A stretch of DNA of 39,583 bases from positions 1 to 39,583 of the forward strand of contig JAHBVH010000077.1 in assembly GCA_019637645.1 (NCBI GenBank), read 5' to 3'. Shown one piece after another: positions 17,212 through 25,281 of this stretch (position 1 is its first letter; each line of letters opens with the position of its first letter). Under the pieces are notes generated by a model that worked only from the letters and a program-made list of their open reading frames with translations, ran no database searches and was not told where the DNA came from. The translations under genes and the position numbers were made by a program. This stretch comes from Caldilineaceae bacterium. Lineage in GTDB: Bacteria; Chloroflexota; Anaerolineae; Caldilineales; Caldilineaceae.

Positions 17212-18630
17212 ATGAAAACTATCGTCATCGCCGCACCCCATAGTGGCAGCGGCAAAACTACCCTAACCGCAGGGCTGATCGGTGCGTTGCGGGCGCAGGG
17301 GCAGCGCGTCCAGCCCTTCAAAGTCGGCCCGGATTATATTGATCCGGGCTATCATACCCTGGCGGCAGGGCGCACCTGTCGCAACCTGGATTCGTGGCTA
17401 TTACCGGGCGCGGCCTATCACGCGCTCTTTGCCCGTGCCACCCGTGATGTCGATTGCGCGGTGATTGAAGGGGTGATGGGGCTCTATGACGGCGCACACT
17501 ATGATAGCGACGCGGGCAGCAGCGCCGACATTGCCAAGCGTTTCAACGCCGCGGTCGTCGTGGTACTGGATGCGAGTAAGGTGGCGCGGACGATTGGCGC
17601 AACGGCTCTGGGGATGCAAAACTTTGATCCGACCCTTAACATCGTCGGGTACATTGCCAACCGCGTGGCCGGTGCTAGCCATGGGGAAGGGGTGCGCTTG
17701 GCGATTGAACAGGCCACCGGAAAACCCTGCTTTGGCTGGGTGGCGCGTGATGAGCAGTTAGCCTTGCCCGAACGTCATTTGGGCCTAACGCCAACGGCAG
17801 AGGCAGGCGGGTGGCAAGCTTTTATCGAGCACGCGGCCACGGTGGTTACCCGCCAACTTGATCTGGCCGCACTTTGGCAGGCCGTGGCGGAGGTGCTCAC
17901 TGCTGCCGCGATGCCCGCCTCTCTTTTGCCGCCTGTTGACCATGCGACCGGGCCTCGACCGCTCCTTGCTGTCGCCGACGATGCCGCGTTTTCCTTTCGT
18001 TATCCCGAAAATTTGGAGTTACTTCAAGAAGCAGGGGCGACGATCGTGCCCTTTAGCCCCCTGCGCGATGCGGGCTTGCCAGTAGGTGCGCAAGCCCTCT
18101 ATCTCTGTGGCGGCTTTCCCGAACTCTATGCCGCGGAACTGGCTCACAATGTCCGATTACACGCAGACTTGCGGCTGGCCGCGGCACAGGGAATGCCGAT
18201 CTATGCCGAATGTGGCGGGCTGATGTATCTGACCGAAGCGATCATCGACCAAAGCGGTCGTCGCCATCCCATGGTTGGTCTGCTACCGGGCATAACACAG
18301 ATGACTCAGAAGCTGACCATGGGCTACCGCCAGTTGCGGGCCTGTGGGGATAGTTGGCTTTGGCGCAAGGGGGAAGAGGGGCGCGGGCATGAATTTCATT
18401 ACTCGGTGTGGACCGCGCCACCGACAAGCTGTGCGCCGCTCTATCAGCAACTGCCCTGGAAGGAAACAGCCGGGACAACGTCGCCGCCCCTGCCCGAAGA
18501 AGGGACCCACCGTGGCAATGTCATTGCGAGTTATACCCATCTTCATTTTCTAGCCCAGCCCCAACTGGCCGTGCGTTTTGTCGCGGCGGCGCGCCAGGCG
18601 CAACCTTGGTCGAGAAGAGAGTGTCAATAA
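17212..18630 (+). CDS. cobB: Cobyrinate/hydrogenobyrinate a,c-diamide synthase
   Basis: A 472-residue CobB/CbiA. The N-terminal dethiobiotin-synthetase-like ATP domain has APHSGSGKTT at residues 8-17. The C-terminal glutamine amidotransferase has LYLCGGFPELYAAEL and the nucleophile Cys334 in YAECGGLMYLTE. The catalytic histidine region is HLHFLAQP near the end. It uses ATP and glutamine to amidate the a and c side chains. In the aerobic route this precedes CobN; in the anaerobic route it is CbiA. ATG 17212 has AGAGG upstream; the open frame extends back to 17161 inside the palindromic repeat. The stop abuts cbiB with no gap. Confidence 0.92.
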   Translation: MKTIVIAAPHSGSGKTTLTAGLIGALRAQGQRVQPFKVGPDYIDPGYHTLAAGRTCRNLDSWLLPGAAYHALFARATRDVDCAVIEGVMGLYDGAHYDSDAGSSADIAKRFNAAVVVVLDASKVARTIGATALGMQNFDPTLNIVGYIANRVAGASHGEGVRLAIEQATGKPCFGWVARDEQLALPERHLGLTPTAEAGGWQAFIEHAATVVTRQLDLAALWQAVAEVLTAAAMPASLLPPVDHATGPRPLLAVADDAAFSFRYPENLELLQEAGATIVPFSPLRDAGLPVGAQALYLCGGFPELYAAELAHNVRLHADLRLAAAQGMPIYAECGGLMYLTEAIIDQSGRRHPMVGLLPGITQMTQKLTMGYRQLRACGDSWLWRKGEEGRGHEFHYSVWTAPPTSCAPLYQQLPWKETAGTTSPPLPEEGTHRGNVIASYTHLHFLAQPQLAVRFVAAARQAQPWSRRECQ

Positions 18631-19611
18631 ATGTATCCTTGGAAAGCGACCTATAATCTCCTGCACCAGGCCATAGTCATTCTCTTGGCTTTGTTGATCG
18701 ACTTCACCTGGGGCGATCCGCCCAACCGCTTCCACCCAGTGGCGTGGATGGGGAATGGGATTGCCTGGGCGCGCCGTCAGGCCCCCCAAACCGGCCACCG
18801 CGCACAGTTTGTCTATGGGGTGGGGCTGGCCGGTGGGGGTGCGCTGTTGTTGGCCGCGGTTGGTTGGGTGTTGCAAGCACTGCTGGCGCGGCTGCCCTGG
18901 TGGGGTCGCCTATTGGCGGAGGCGCTTCTGTTGAAGAGCACGCTAGCTTTGCATGGCCTCAGCCGCGCGGCCATGGCCGTCTACCAGCCGCTCCAGCGCG
19001 ACGATCTGTCCGCCGCGCGTCATCAGTTGAGCTGGCATCTGGTCAGCCGCGACACCAGTCGCTTGACGACGGCTCAAGTGGCCGCGGCCACCATCGAATC
19101 GGTCGCTGAAAATGCGTCGGACGGGGTGATCGCTCCCCTGTTTTTTTACGCGGTGGGGGGCCTGCCTGCGGCCCTAGCCTATCGCTTTGTCAATACGGCG
19201 GATGCCATGCTGGGCTATCGCGATCCAGCCCGTGAGTGGCTGGGTAAAGCCTCGGCGCGGCTGGATGACGGGTTGAATCTGCTGCCAGCACGGCTCACCG
19301 CGCTGCTGATCCTTCTGGCGACGTGGGTGCAGGGACAAGCCACCAAACCGGCTTGGGCCATCTGGCGCCGCGATGCGCACCAGACAGCCAGCCCCAATGC
19401 TGGTCATCCCATGAGCGCTATGGCCGGTGCATTGGGCGTATCGCTAGAGAAGGTTGGTCAGTATAACCTCGGTGCCGGGCAACGCCTGCCGGGTGCCGCT
19501 GACATTCTCCACAGCATCTGGCTCATGCAAGTGGCCGTCCTCCTCGCCACCCCCCTGCTCCTACTCGTGCGCCTGCTCATCACCTATCGCCTATCAAGAA
19601 TGCATCAATAA
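18631..19611 (+). CDS. cbiB: Adenosylcobinamide-phosphate synthase CbiB
   Basis: A 326-residue membrane protein of the CbiB/CobD(Pd) family, which attaches aminopropanol phosphate to adenosylcobyrate. Family landmarks are [18 protein letters not shown] near the N-terminus, [19 protein letters not shown] and [19 protein letters not shown] in the middle, and hydrophobic segments at both ends. ATG follows the cobB stop directly. The expected upstream enzyme CobQ/CbiP (cobyrate synthase) is not seen in the window. The stop lies 2 bases from a heptamer array leading into cobO. Confidence 0.92.
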   Translation: MYPWKATYNLLHQAIVILLALLIDFTWGDPPNRFHPVAWMGNGIAWARRQAPQTGHRAQFVYGVGLAGGGALLLAAVGWVLQALLARLPWWGRLLAEALLLKSTLALHGLSRAAMAVYQPLQRDDLSAARHQLSWHLVSRDTSRLTTAQVAAATIESVAENASDGVIAPLFFYAVGGLPAALAYRFVNTADAMLGYRDPAREWLGKASARLDDGLNLLPARLTALLILLATWVQGQATKPAWAIWRRDAHQTASPNAGHPMSAMAGALGVSLEKVGQYNLGAGQRLPGAADILHSIWLMQVAVLLATPLLLLVRLLITYRLSRMHQ

Positions 19612-19612
19612 T

Positions 19613-19696
19613 CAACGACCAACAACCAATGACCAACGACCAACAACCAATGACCAATGACCAATGACCAATGACCAATGACAAGTACCCAATGAC
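19613..19696. repeat. Array of twelve CAATGAC-type heptamers spanning the cobO start
   Basis: Twelve consecutive 7-base units fit 19613-19696 exactly. The array uses the variants CAACGAC and CAACAAC, then five identical CAATGAC copies (19648-19682), one AAGTACC and a last CAATGAC. Each CAATGAC contains an ATG; because the unit is 7 bases, successive ATGs move through all three frames. The candidate cobO starts 19671 and 19692 are inside the array. Confidence 0.9.
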
Positions 19697-20741
19697 CCAC
19701 CTACCAACCCAACCCACGATGCGGCCTTATGGTCGTCAACTCTTCATCTGTAATCACGGCGACTGTGCCGAGAGCGCGGTGGCGGAGCGGCTCTATCAAC
19801 GCCTTTTGGCTCTCTGTCGGGAGAGCGGCTTAACCAAACTGCGCGAGCCACACCGGATAAAGTGTACCTTGGCCGACTGTCTCGGCGTCTGTCAACAGGG
19901 ACCGATCCTGGTCGTCTATCCCGAGGGAATTTGGTATCACCATGTCGATGAGGCGGCGCTAGAGCGGATCTTTCAGGAGCATCTCATCGATGGCGTGCCC
20001 GTGGCCGAGCTGATCTTCCATCGGCTTTATCCCGTTGGCACAGAGCCTGCCTATCCGCCCCAAGTACGGGGAGACGCACCTTTGGCGCTTGTGCCAGTGG
20101 TGACACCCCGCAACGAAGCAGAGCTACCCAATGATGGCTCTAGTGATCTGTCCAGCGATATGCCTAGCCTGCCCGATGGCAATGCCATCCGCGCCGCGGT
20201 GCGACAGGCCAAGCGTAAAAAAGGCTTGGTCATTGTCAACACGGGCGAGGGCAAAGGCAAAACCACGGCAGCCCTGGGTGTGATGACCCGGGCATGGGGG
20301 CGCAAACTGAAAATCGGCGTGATTCAATTCCTCAAAAATGAAAACGCCCGCTATGGAGAGATCAAGGCCGCGGCCCGCATGGGGGAGATTGATTGGATCG
20401 CGACGGGCGACGGCTGGACGTGGACCAGCGACAATGTGGATGAAACAGTCGCCAAGGCCCAGCATGCTTGGTCGATTGCCCAAGCGCGGATTCTTCACGG
20501 TGGCTACGATCTGCTGATCCTCGACGAGTTCACCTATCCACTCCACTATGGCTGGCTAGACAGCAACGCGGTCTTGGCTTGGTTGGAGGCAAACAAGCCG
20601 CCCATGCTGCATCTAATTATTACCGGTCGTTACGCACCCCAAAATTTGATCGACTTTGCCGATTTGGTCACCGAGATGCGCGCTATCAAACATCCATTTG
20701 CCGAACAAGGCATTCGGGCCCAGGCGGGAATTGAGTATTAA
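19671..20741 (+). CDS. cobO: CobO corrinoid adenosyltransferase with N-terminal [2Fe-2S] ferredoxin domain
   Basis: A 356-residue protein. Residues about 20-120 are a thioredoxin-like ferredoxin: CNHGDC at 27-32 and [10 protein letters not shown] at 65-74, followed by [17 protein letters not shown]. Residues 180-356 are CobO/BtuR, with P-loop GEGKGKTT at 192-199, [24 protein letters not shown] and [13 protein letters not shown]. CobO adenosylates cob(I)alamin-type corrinoids, which requires one-electron reduction of Co(II). The attached ferredoxin may supply that electron; this is an inference. Start choice is uncertain (19671, 19692 or 19719) because the region is repetitive and lacks a clear ribosome site. 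Confidence 0.9.
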   Translation: MTNDKYPMTHLPTQPTMRPYGRQLFICNHGDCAESAVAERLYQRLLALCRESGLTKLREPHRIKCTLADCLGVCQQGPILVVYPEGIWYHHVDEAALERIFQEHLIDGVPVAELIFHRLYPVGTEPAYPPQVRGDAPLALVPVVTPRNEAELPNDGSSDLSSDMPSLPDGNAIRAAVRQAKRKKGLVIVNTGEGKGKTTAALGVMTRAWGRKLKIGVIQFLKNENARYGEIKAAARMGEIDWIATGDGWTWTSDNVDETVAKAQHAWSIAQARILHGGYDLLILDEFTYPLHYGWLDSNAVLAWLEANKPPMLHLIITGRYAPQNLIDFADLVTEMRAIKHPFAEQGIRAQAGIEY

Positions 20742-20772
20742 CTGGAAAGCCAACGCTCCGAATCGCCTTTCC

Positions 20773-20800
20773 TTGACCCTGGCTAGCGTGGTACACTAAT
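20773..20800 (+). promoter_or_regulatory. Weak promoter candidate before the ceramidase-like gene
   Basis: TTGACC 20773-20778 and ACTAAT 20795-20800 are 16 bases apart. The -10 is poor, but the position right before a structured leader fits. This is a tentative assignment. Confidence 0.3.
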
Positions 20801-20801
20801 G

Positions 20802-20935
20802 GGGTAGCATGTCGGTTGCGTGGGAGTGCTTCCACTGTCCAGCATGTTACCCTTCTATTAACCTAGGACTTACCTATCAAAGGTGGTCTGTGAGCGCGAG
20901 TTGACCGGCTTTCAAAACTGGTCAACTCGCGCTCA
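20802..20935 (+). promoter_or_regulatory. Structured leader with two hairpins
   Basis: Hairpin 1 pairs 20802-20811 with 20843-20852 (10 bp with one G-U) and contains a small inner stem at 20820-20835. Hairpin 2 is a perfect 16-bp stem, 20891-20906 with 20920-20935, with a 13-base loop. GGAAAGG follows at about 20944, before ATG 20960. No T-run follows hairpin 2, so it is not a standard terminator. It could be an end structure for the cobO transcript or a leader of the next gene. Confidence 0.45.
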
Positions 20936-20959
20936 AGTATTCCTGGAAAGGATAGCGCT

Positions 20960-22222
20960 ATGCAAGCGGGCGTTGCCCAGATTGAGATCACTCCCCCGAT
21001 TGGAACGGCCTTGACCGGTTTTATTGCGCGTAGTGGCCCGGCAACGGGTGTCCATGATCCGCTCTATGCCAAGGCGTTGGTCGTGGATAATGGCACCACT
21101 CAAGTCGCGCTCCTAACGCTCGATGTGTTAGGGGTACACCGCGCCTACGTGGCCCAAGTCCGTACCGCGATTGCTGCTGCAACAGGGATTCCGGCGGGCA
21201 ACATCTTGCTGGCCTGTTCACACACCCATGCGGGTCCAGCCACCTTCTTTCTAGAGGGGTGTGGTGAGATGGACGAAGCGTATTTGGCCGTCTTACACCA
21301 AAAACTGGTTGACGTTACCCATGCCGCTTGGCAAACGCGGGTGCCAGCACGCTTTGGGGTTGGTCATGGGCAGGTGACAACGAGTGTGCATAATCGGCGC
21401 ACGCCAGGGGCTATCATTGATCCGGATCTCGGCATTCTACGTGTGGAGAGCATGTCAGGCGCACTCCTTGCTGTGGTGCTGAACTATACCTGCCATCCAA
21501 CTTGCGTGACGGGGGTCAATCAATTACTTTCGGCAGAATATTGTGGCTATGCTGCGGCGCAAATCCAACGTGCCACGGGGGCCGTGACCCTTTTCATCAC
21601 TGGTGCCATTGGCGATGTGGGGCCGGTGACGCGGGGATGGGCTGTGTGGGAGCAGATCGGCAGCGCGGTGGCCGCAGAAGCCTTGCGCGTTCTGCCGACG
21701 ATCGCCGTGGCTGAGTGGCACCATCTGGCCGTGACCGCCGGTGATCTGCTTCTTCCCCTGCTTCCGCCGCCGACCACCGGTGAATTGGCCGCGCTAATGG
21801 CCGCGTTGCAAGAACAGGCCGCCGATTCGGACTATATGCAACAGCCCTATCAACCGCAGATTGTCGGCGCGATGTTGGCTTGGGCTACGAAGACCCTCGC
21901 CGCGGTCACCGAGCAGCGCGTGCAGATGGCGGTGACGACCGAGCTGCAGATCTTGCAAATTGGTGAATTGGCTTTGGTGAGCGCGCCAGGAGAATTATTT
22001 GTCGAGTTAGGGCTAGCCGTCAAGCAAGGGAGTGGCCGCGCCCACCTCTTCATTTGCGGTTTTGGCAATGACAACATTGGCTATATTCCCACACCCCATG
22101 CCTATCCCCATGGTGGCTATGAAGTTGATGAAGCCTATAAATATTATGGCTACCCGGCTGCGCTGGCACCGGCCGCGGGCCAACACTATGTGGCAACTGC
22201 GGTGGCCTGGTTACAGGATTGA
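20960..22222 (+). CDS. Neutral/alkaline ceramidase N-terminal-domain-like hydrolase
   Basis: A 420-residue protein of the Ceramidase_alk superfamily. It opens with AGVAQIEITPPIGTALTGF. The zinc-ligand motifs SHTHAGP (87-93) and NYTCHPTC (His179) are present, and HNRRTPG with DPDLGILRV fits the family. It lacks a signal peptide and is much shorter than secreted neutral ceramidases (~650 residues), missing the C-terminal Ig-like domain. Such short forms are common beside sugar or amino-sugar transporters in environmental bacteria, so an amide hydrolase on a glycolipid or acylated sugar is more likely than true ceramidase. It lies just before the GntR-regulated sugar ABC genes. Confidence 0.75.
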   Translation: MQAGVAQIEITPPIGTALTGFIARSGPATGVHDPLYAKALVVDNGTTQVALLTLDVLGVHRAYVAQVRTAIAAATGIPAGNILLACSHTHAGPATFFLEGCGEMDEAYLAVLHQKLVDVTHAAWQTRVPARFGVGHGQVTTSVHNRRTPGAIIDPDLGILRVESMSGALLAVVLNYTCHPTCVTGVNQLLSAEYCGYAAAQIQRATGAVTLFITGAIGDVGPVTRGWAVWEQIGSAVAAEALRVLPTIAVAEWHHLAVTAGDLLLPLLPPPTTGELAALMAALQEQAADSDYMQQPYQPQIVGAMLAWATKTLAAVTEQRVQMAVTTELQILQIGELALVSAPGELFVELGLAVKQGSGRAHLFICGFGNDNIGYIPTPHAYPHGGYEVDEAYKYYGYPAALAPAAGQHYVATAVAWLQD

Positions 22223-22229
22223 TGTTAAT

Positions 22230-22258
22230 TTGACAGAGGCCGAGGGCAATGATAGACT
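22230..22258 (+). promoter_or_regulatory. Sigma70-like promoter of the GntR-ABC operon
   Basis: A consensus -35 TTGACA at 22230-22235 is followed by 17 bases and TAGACT at 22253-22258. Transcription would start near 22265, about 10 bases before the GntR-type palindrome. It begins 8 bases after the stop of the ceramidase-like gene. Confidence 0.65.
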
Positions 22259-22274
22259 ATCCTCACTTGGTTAT

Positions 22275-22287
22275 TTGGTCAGACCAA
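22275..22287. promoter_or_regulatory. FadR-family operator-like palindrome
   Basis: TTGGTCAGACCAA is a perfect palindrome around a central A. It matches the TGGTC-N-GACCA core known for FadR-subfamily GntR regulators. It lies at about +10 to +22 of the predicted transcript and upstream of the GntR gene itself, so autoregulation by roadblock is expected. The regulator assignment is inferred. Confidence 0.6.
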
Positions 22288-22370
22288 TTTCCCAATTCCC
22301 AATCTTACAAAAAATGCTACTTATATATTTTGACTAATCACGTAGTGAATAGCTCAACTGTATAGCTATC

Positions 22371-23078
22371 GTGAAAGTTATGTTTGAAGCTGTTGAGAAG
22401 GATCTATTACCACATAAGATCGTCAACAGTTTGCTCGCGCTCATCCAAAAGAAGCAACTGTTGCCAGGTGAGCGCTTGCCACCGGAACGTGAGTTGGCGC
22501 AGATGATGAATGTGAGCCGACCTTCGTTGCGTGCGGCGCTTCAGGTATTGGCGACGATGAATGTGCTTGAGATTCATCCGGGCTCGGGCGCTTATGTGAG
22601 CCGCTTAGAGCCCGATCGGCTGGTGCAGCATCTCGACTTTATCTTTGCCCTCGATGATGCTTCCATCTTTCAGTTATTTGATGCTCGCCGTACATTGGAA
22701 TTGCGCACGGTGGCGCTTGCTGCCCAATGTATCACAGCCGCTGAGCTTGCCGCGCTAGAAGGCTCCTTGACGGCGTGGGATGTCGCGAGCAATGATGATC
22801 TACGTGAGGAAGCTGACCGCGAATTTCACAAACAGATTGCCGCGGCGGCGCAAAATCCCATTCTCTATCGCTTTGTGAGCATTGTGACCCAATTGGGCAA
22901 AGTGAGCCGCTGCCGTTCCTATGGGCTGCCCAATGCCATCGACAAGACACGACAAGAGCATTGGGGCATTGTGGAAGCACTGCGCGCGCGGGATGAAGGT
23001 CGCGCCCAACAAGCCATGTTGGCCCATTTGCAGGGTGCAGAAACGTATCTACGCCAGCTGGTTGCCGAAGAAGAGTAG
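22371..23078 (+). CDS. GntR-family (FadR/FCD) transcriptional regulator
   Basis: A 235-residue regulator. The N-terminal winged helix-turn-helix spans about residues 10-80, with LPPERELAQMMNVSRPSLRA and the wing GSGAYVSRL. The C-terminal FCD ligand domain has the metal-binding pattern DARRTLELRTVALAA, a FHKQIAAAAQNP helix and a terminal HWGIVEALRARDEGRA region. The start is GTG 22371 or ATG 22380. The last codons (AEEE and stop) form the first unit of a fourfold 15-bp repeat. Probable target: its own promoter and the sugar transporter genes downstream. Confidence 0.88.
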   Translation: MKVMFEAVEKDLLPHKIVNSLLALIQKKQLLPGERLPPERELAQMMNVSRPSLRAALQVLATMNVLEIHPGSGAYVSRLEPDRLVQHLDFIFALDDASIFQLFDARRTLELRTVALAAQCITAAELAALEGSLTAWDVASNDDLREEADREFHKQIAAAAQNPILYRFVSIVTQLGKVSRCRSYGLPNAIDKTRQEHWGIVEALRARDEGRAQQAMLAHLQGAETYLRQLVAEEE

Positions 23079-23123
23079 GCCGAAGAAGAGTAGGCCGAAG
23101 AAGAGTAGGCCGAAGAAGAGTAG
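23064..23123. repeat. Four perfect 15-bp tandem copies carrying the GntR stop codon
   Basis: GCCGAAGAAGAGTAG is repeated at 23064, 23079, 23094 and 23109 without a mismatch. Read in the GntR frame each unit is Ala-Glu-Glu-Glu-stop, so the end of the gene is followed by three in-frame copies of its own last codons. GAAGAAGAG is purine-rich and resembles a ribosome binding site; the permease gene starts 14 bases after the array. Confidence 0.95.
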
Positions 23124-23137
23124 AAAGAGAAATTCCC

Positions 23138-24109
23138 ATGACGACAGCAGAGTCTAGCGCCGGTGTAAAGGTTCCGGCTCGGCCACAAAGGGGGACAGGT
23201 GGTCGTGTCTGGAAACAGATAAAGCGCAGTTGGCAATTGTATCTATTTCTGTTGCTGCCTGTTGCTTGGCTCGTAGTCTTTATGTACTATCCCATGTATG
23301 GCGCACAGATTGCCTTTCGCGATTTCTTGCCGGGACGCTCCATTCTCGAGAGCGAATGGGTGGGTATGACTAACTTTAATCGTTTCTTTGATTCGCCGCT
23401 CTTTGTCCGGCTGATCAAGAATACCATGGTGCTTTCGCTCTATTCTTTGGTGGTTGGCTTCCCGATTCCCATTATTCTGGCGTTAAGCCTCAACCAATTA
23501 CGCACAGGGCTCTTTAAGCGTAGTGTCCAGATGATCAGCTATGCCCCCTACTTTATCTCGACGGTGGTGATGGCTGGGTTGATTTTGCAATTCCTGGATC
23601 TGCGGCGCGGCCCGCTGAATCTGCTGCTGCAAACCATTGGCTTAGCGCCGATCCATTTTATGGGGGTGGCTGATTACTTCCCTTCCATCTATGTGTGGTC
23701 TGGGGTTTGGCAGAATACAGGCTTTGGCACCATTATCTATTTAGCCGCCTTGACGACGATTGATCCAGCTTTGCATGAGGCTGCGGTGGTGGATGGGGCT
23801 AACCGGCTGCAGCGCATTTGGCATATCGACGTGCCAGGCATTATGCCAGTGGTCATGACGCTGTTGATCTTGAACATGGGGCAATTGACTAATATTGGTT
23901 TTGAAAAAGCTTTTCTTCTCCAAAATCCCCTGAACTTAGCGGCCTCTGAGGTGATCAGCACCTATGTCTACAAAGTTGGCTTGGCGGGTGGCGTGGCAAA
24001 TTTTTCCTATGCCGCTGCCATTGGCCTCTTTAACTCGATTATTGGGTTGGTTTTGTTGTTGGCGGCCAATCAACTCTCCAAACGGCTTTCGCAAACCAGT
24101 TTGTTCTAG
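23138..24109 (+). CDS. Carbohydrate ABC transporter permease, LplB type
   Basis: A 323-residue inner-membrane protein with six predicted helices and a ~30-residue polar N-terminus. The first helix region WQLYLFLLLPVAWLVVFMYYPMYG and the coupling (EAA) loop HEAAVVDGANRLQRIWHIDVPGI are typical of the LplB/polysaccharide permease group (CUT1-related). It pairs with the next permease and the lipoprotein at 25282. The ATPase is absent here, as is common because a shared MsmX-like ATPase is used. The substrate is probably an oligosaccharide or complex glycan fragment. Confidence 0.87.
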   Translation: MTTAESSAGVKVPARPQRGTGGRVWKQIKRSWQLYLFLLLPVAWLVVFMYYPMYGAQIAFRDFLPGRSILESEWVGMTNFNRFFDSPLFVRLIKNTMVLSLYSLVVGFPIPIILALSLNQLRTGLFKRSVQMISYAPYFISTVVMAGLILQFLDLRRGPLNLLLQTIGLAPIHFMGVADYFPSIYVWSGVWQNTGFGTIIYLAALTTIDPALHEAAVVDGANRLQRIWHIDVPGIMPVVMTLLILNMGQLTNIGFEKAFLLQNPLNLAASEVISTYVYKVGLAGGVANFSYAAAIGLFNSIIGLVLLLAANQLSKRLSQTSLF

Positions 24110-24157
24110 GCCAGCTACCCGCTCAACACTGTTCTAGCGCAGGAGTGTAAATCATTC

Positions 24158-25114
24158 ATGACTACCCAAGCAACCACCCCAGCGGCGACCAAAGCAGTAA
24201 CGGCTGCCCGTCTCCGTAAAGTCTCGCACCATATTCAAGAAAGCCCGGTTGATCGGCTTTTCAACCTCGTCAACTATACGGTTTTGGCCTTCTTTCTGGT
24301 CATTGTCCTCTATCCGCTGATCTATGTGGTCAGTGCTTCGTTTAGCGATGGTGCCGCCGTTATTGCGGGCAAGGTTATTTTGTTCCCGGTTGACTTTTCG
24401 GTCGCGGCCTACCAGAAGATCTTTGCCTATGAACGCATTTGGACCGGCTATGCCAACTCGCTCTTCTATGCGGTGGTTGGCACGGTGGTCAATGTTGGTA
24501 TGACCTTGCTCGCGGCCTATCCCCTTGCTCGTCGCGATCTCTATGGCCGGGGCGTGATCGTGGGGCTCTTTCTCTTTACCATGTTTTTTAATGGTGGGCT
24601 GATTCCCTCCTATCTGCTGGTCAAAGATCTGGGTATGTTGAACACCCGCGCGGCCTTGATCATTCCCCAAGCACTCTCGGTGTGGAATCTGATCATTGCC
24701 ATGACCTATTTCCGCGCGTCCATTCCGCCGGAATTGCTAGAGGCTGCGCAGCTAGACGGTTGTAACGACTTTCAATATTTTGCGCGGATTTTGTTACCCC
24801 TCTCGGCTCCCTTGATTGCGGTCCTTGGCCTTTTCTACGCCATCAGCCATTGGAATCAATTCTTTGCCGCCTTGATCTACCTGACCAAAGAAAATCTATA
24901 TCCGCTCCAGATCATCCTGCGGGATATTTTGATTCAGAGTCAGGTAGACATGAATATGATGGATGATATCCAAACCATGGCGGCGAAACAAGCCATGCGC
25001 GAACTGATGAAGTACGCGCTGATTGTGGTCGCTTCCGTGCCTGTCCTGATGATCTATCCCTTTGTGCAAAAGTACTTTGTCCGTGGGATCATGATGGGCG
25101 CGATCAAAGGGTAG
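24158..25114 (+). CDS. Carbohydrate ABC transporter permease, YtcP/LplC type
   Basis: A 318-residue second permease of the same importer. Six hydrophobic segments follow a ~35-residue polar N-terminus. The coupling loop is LLEAAQLDGCNDFQYFARILLPLSAP and the C-terminus PFVQKYFVRGIMMGAIKG is the hallmark end of the YtcP group. It follows the first permease after 48 bases. A 167-base gap without any recognisable gene separates it from the binding protein. Confidence 0.87.
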   Translation: MTTQATTPAATKAVTAARLRKVSHHIQESPVDRLFNLVNYTVLAFFLVIVLYPLIYVVSASFSDGAAVIAGKVILFPVDFSVAAYQKIFAYERIWTGYANSLFYAVVGTVVNVGMTLLAAYPLARRDLYGRGVIVGLFLFTMFFNGGLIPSYLLVKDLGMLNTRAALIIPQALSVWNLIIAMTYFRASIPPELLEAAQLDGCNDFQYFARILLPLSAPLIAVLGLFYAISHWNQFFAALIYLTKENLYPLQIILRDILIQSQVDMNMMDDIQTMAAKQAMRELMKYALIVVASVPVLMIYPFVQKYFVRGIMMGAIKG

Positions 25115-25281
25115 TTCACTGCACGAACCGTTATCCGCTTCGTGTTAAGGGCTGCTGTGTTGTGTGGCTGTGCTTCCCGCGGTTGGCTGTCGGCACACAA
25201 TTCTAATGCCCTTTCGCGATTGACCTCAACTTTATTTGCTAATTGTTCAAGAGCATGAACCCTATCTAAGGAGGAACGTCT

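Noticed and set aside
20960..22222. Naming the hydrolase a ceramidase outright
   Set aside because: It is short, lacks a signal peptide and the C-terminal domain, and lies in a sugar-uptake context.
22330..22352. TTGACT as a second promoter of the GntR gene
   Set aside because: No acceptable -10 hexamer at 16-18 bases downstream.
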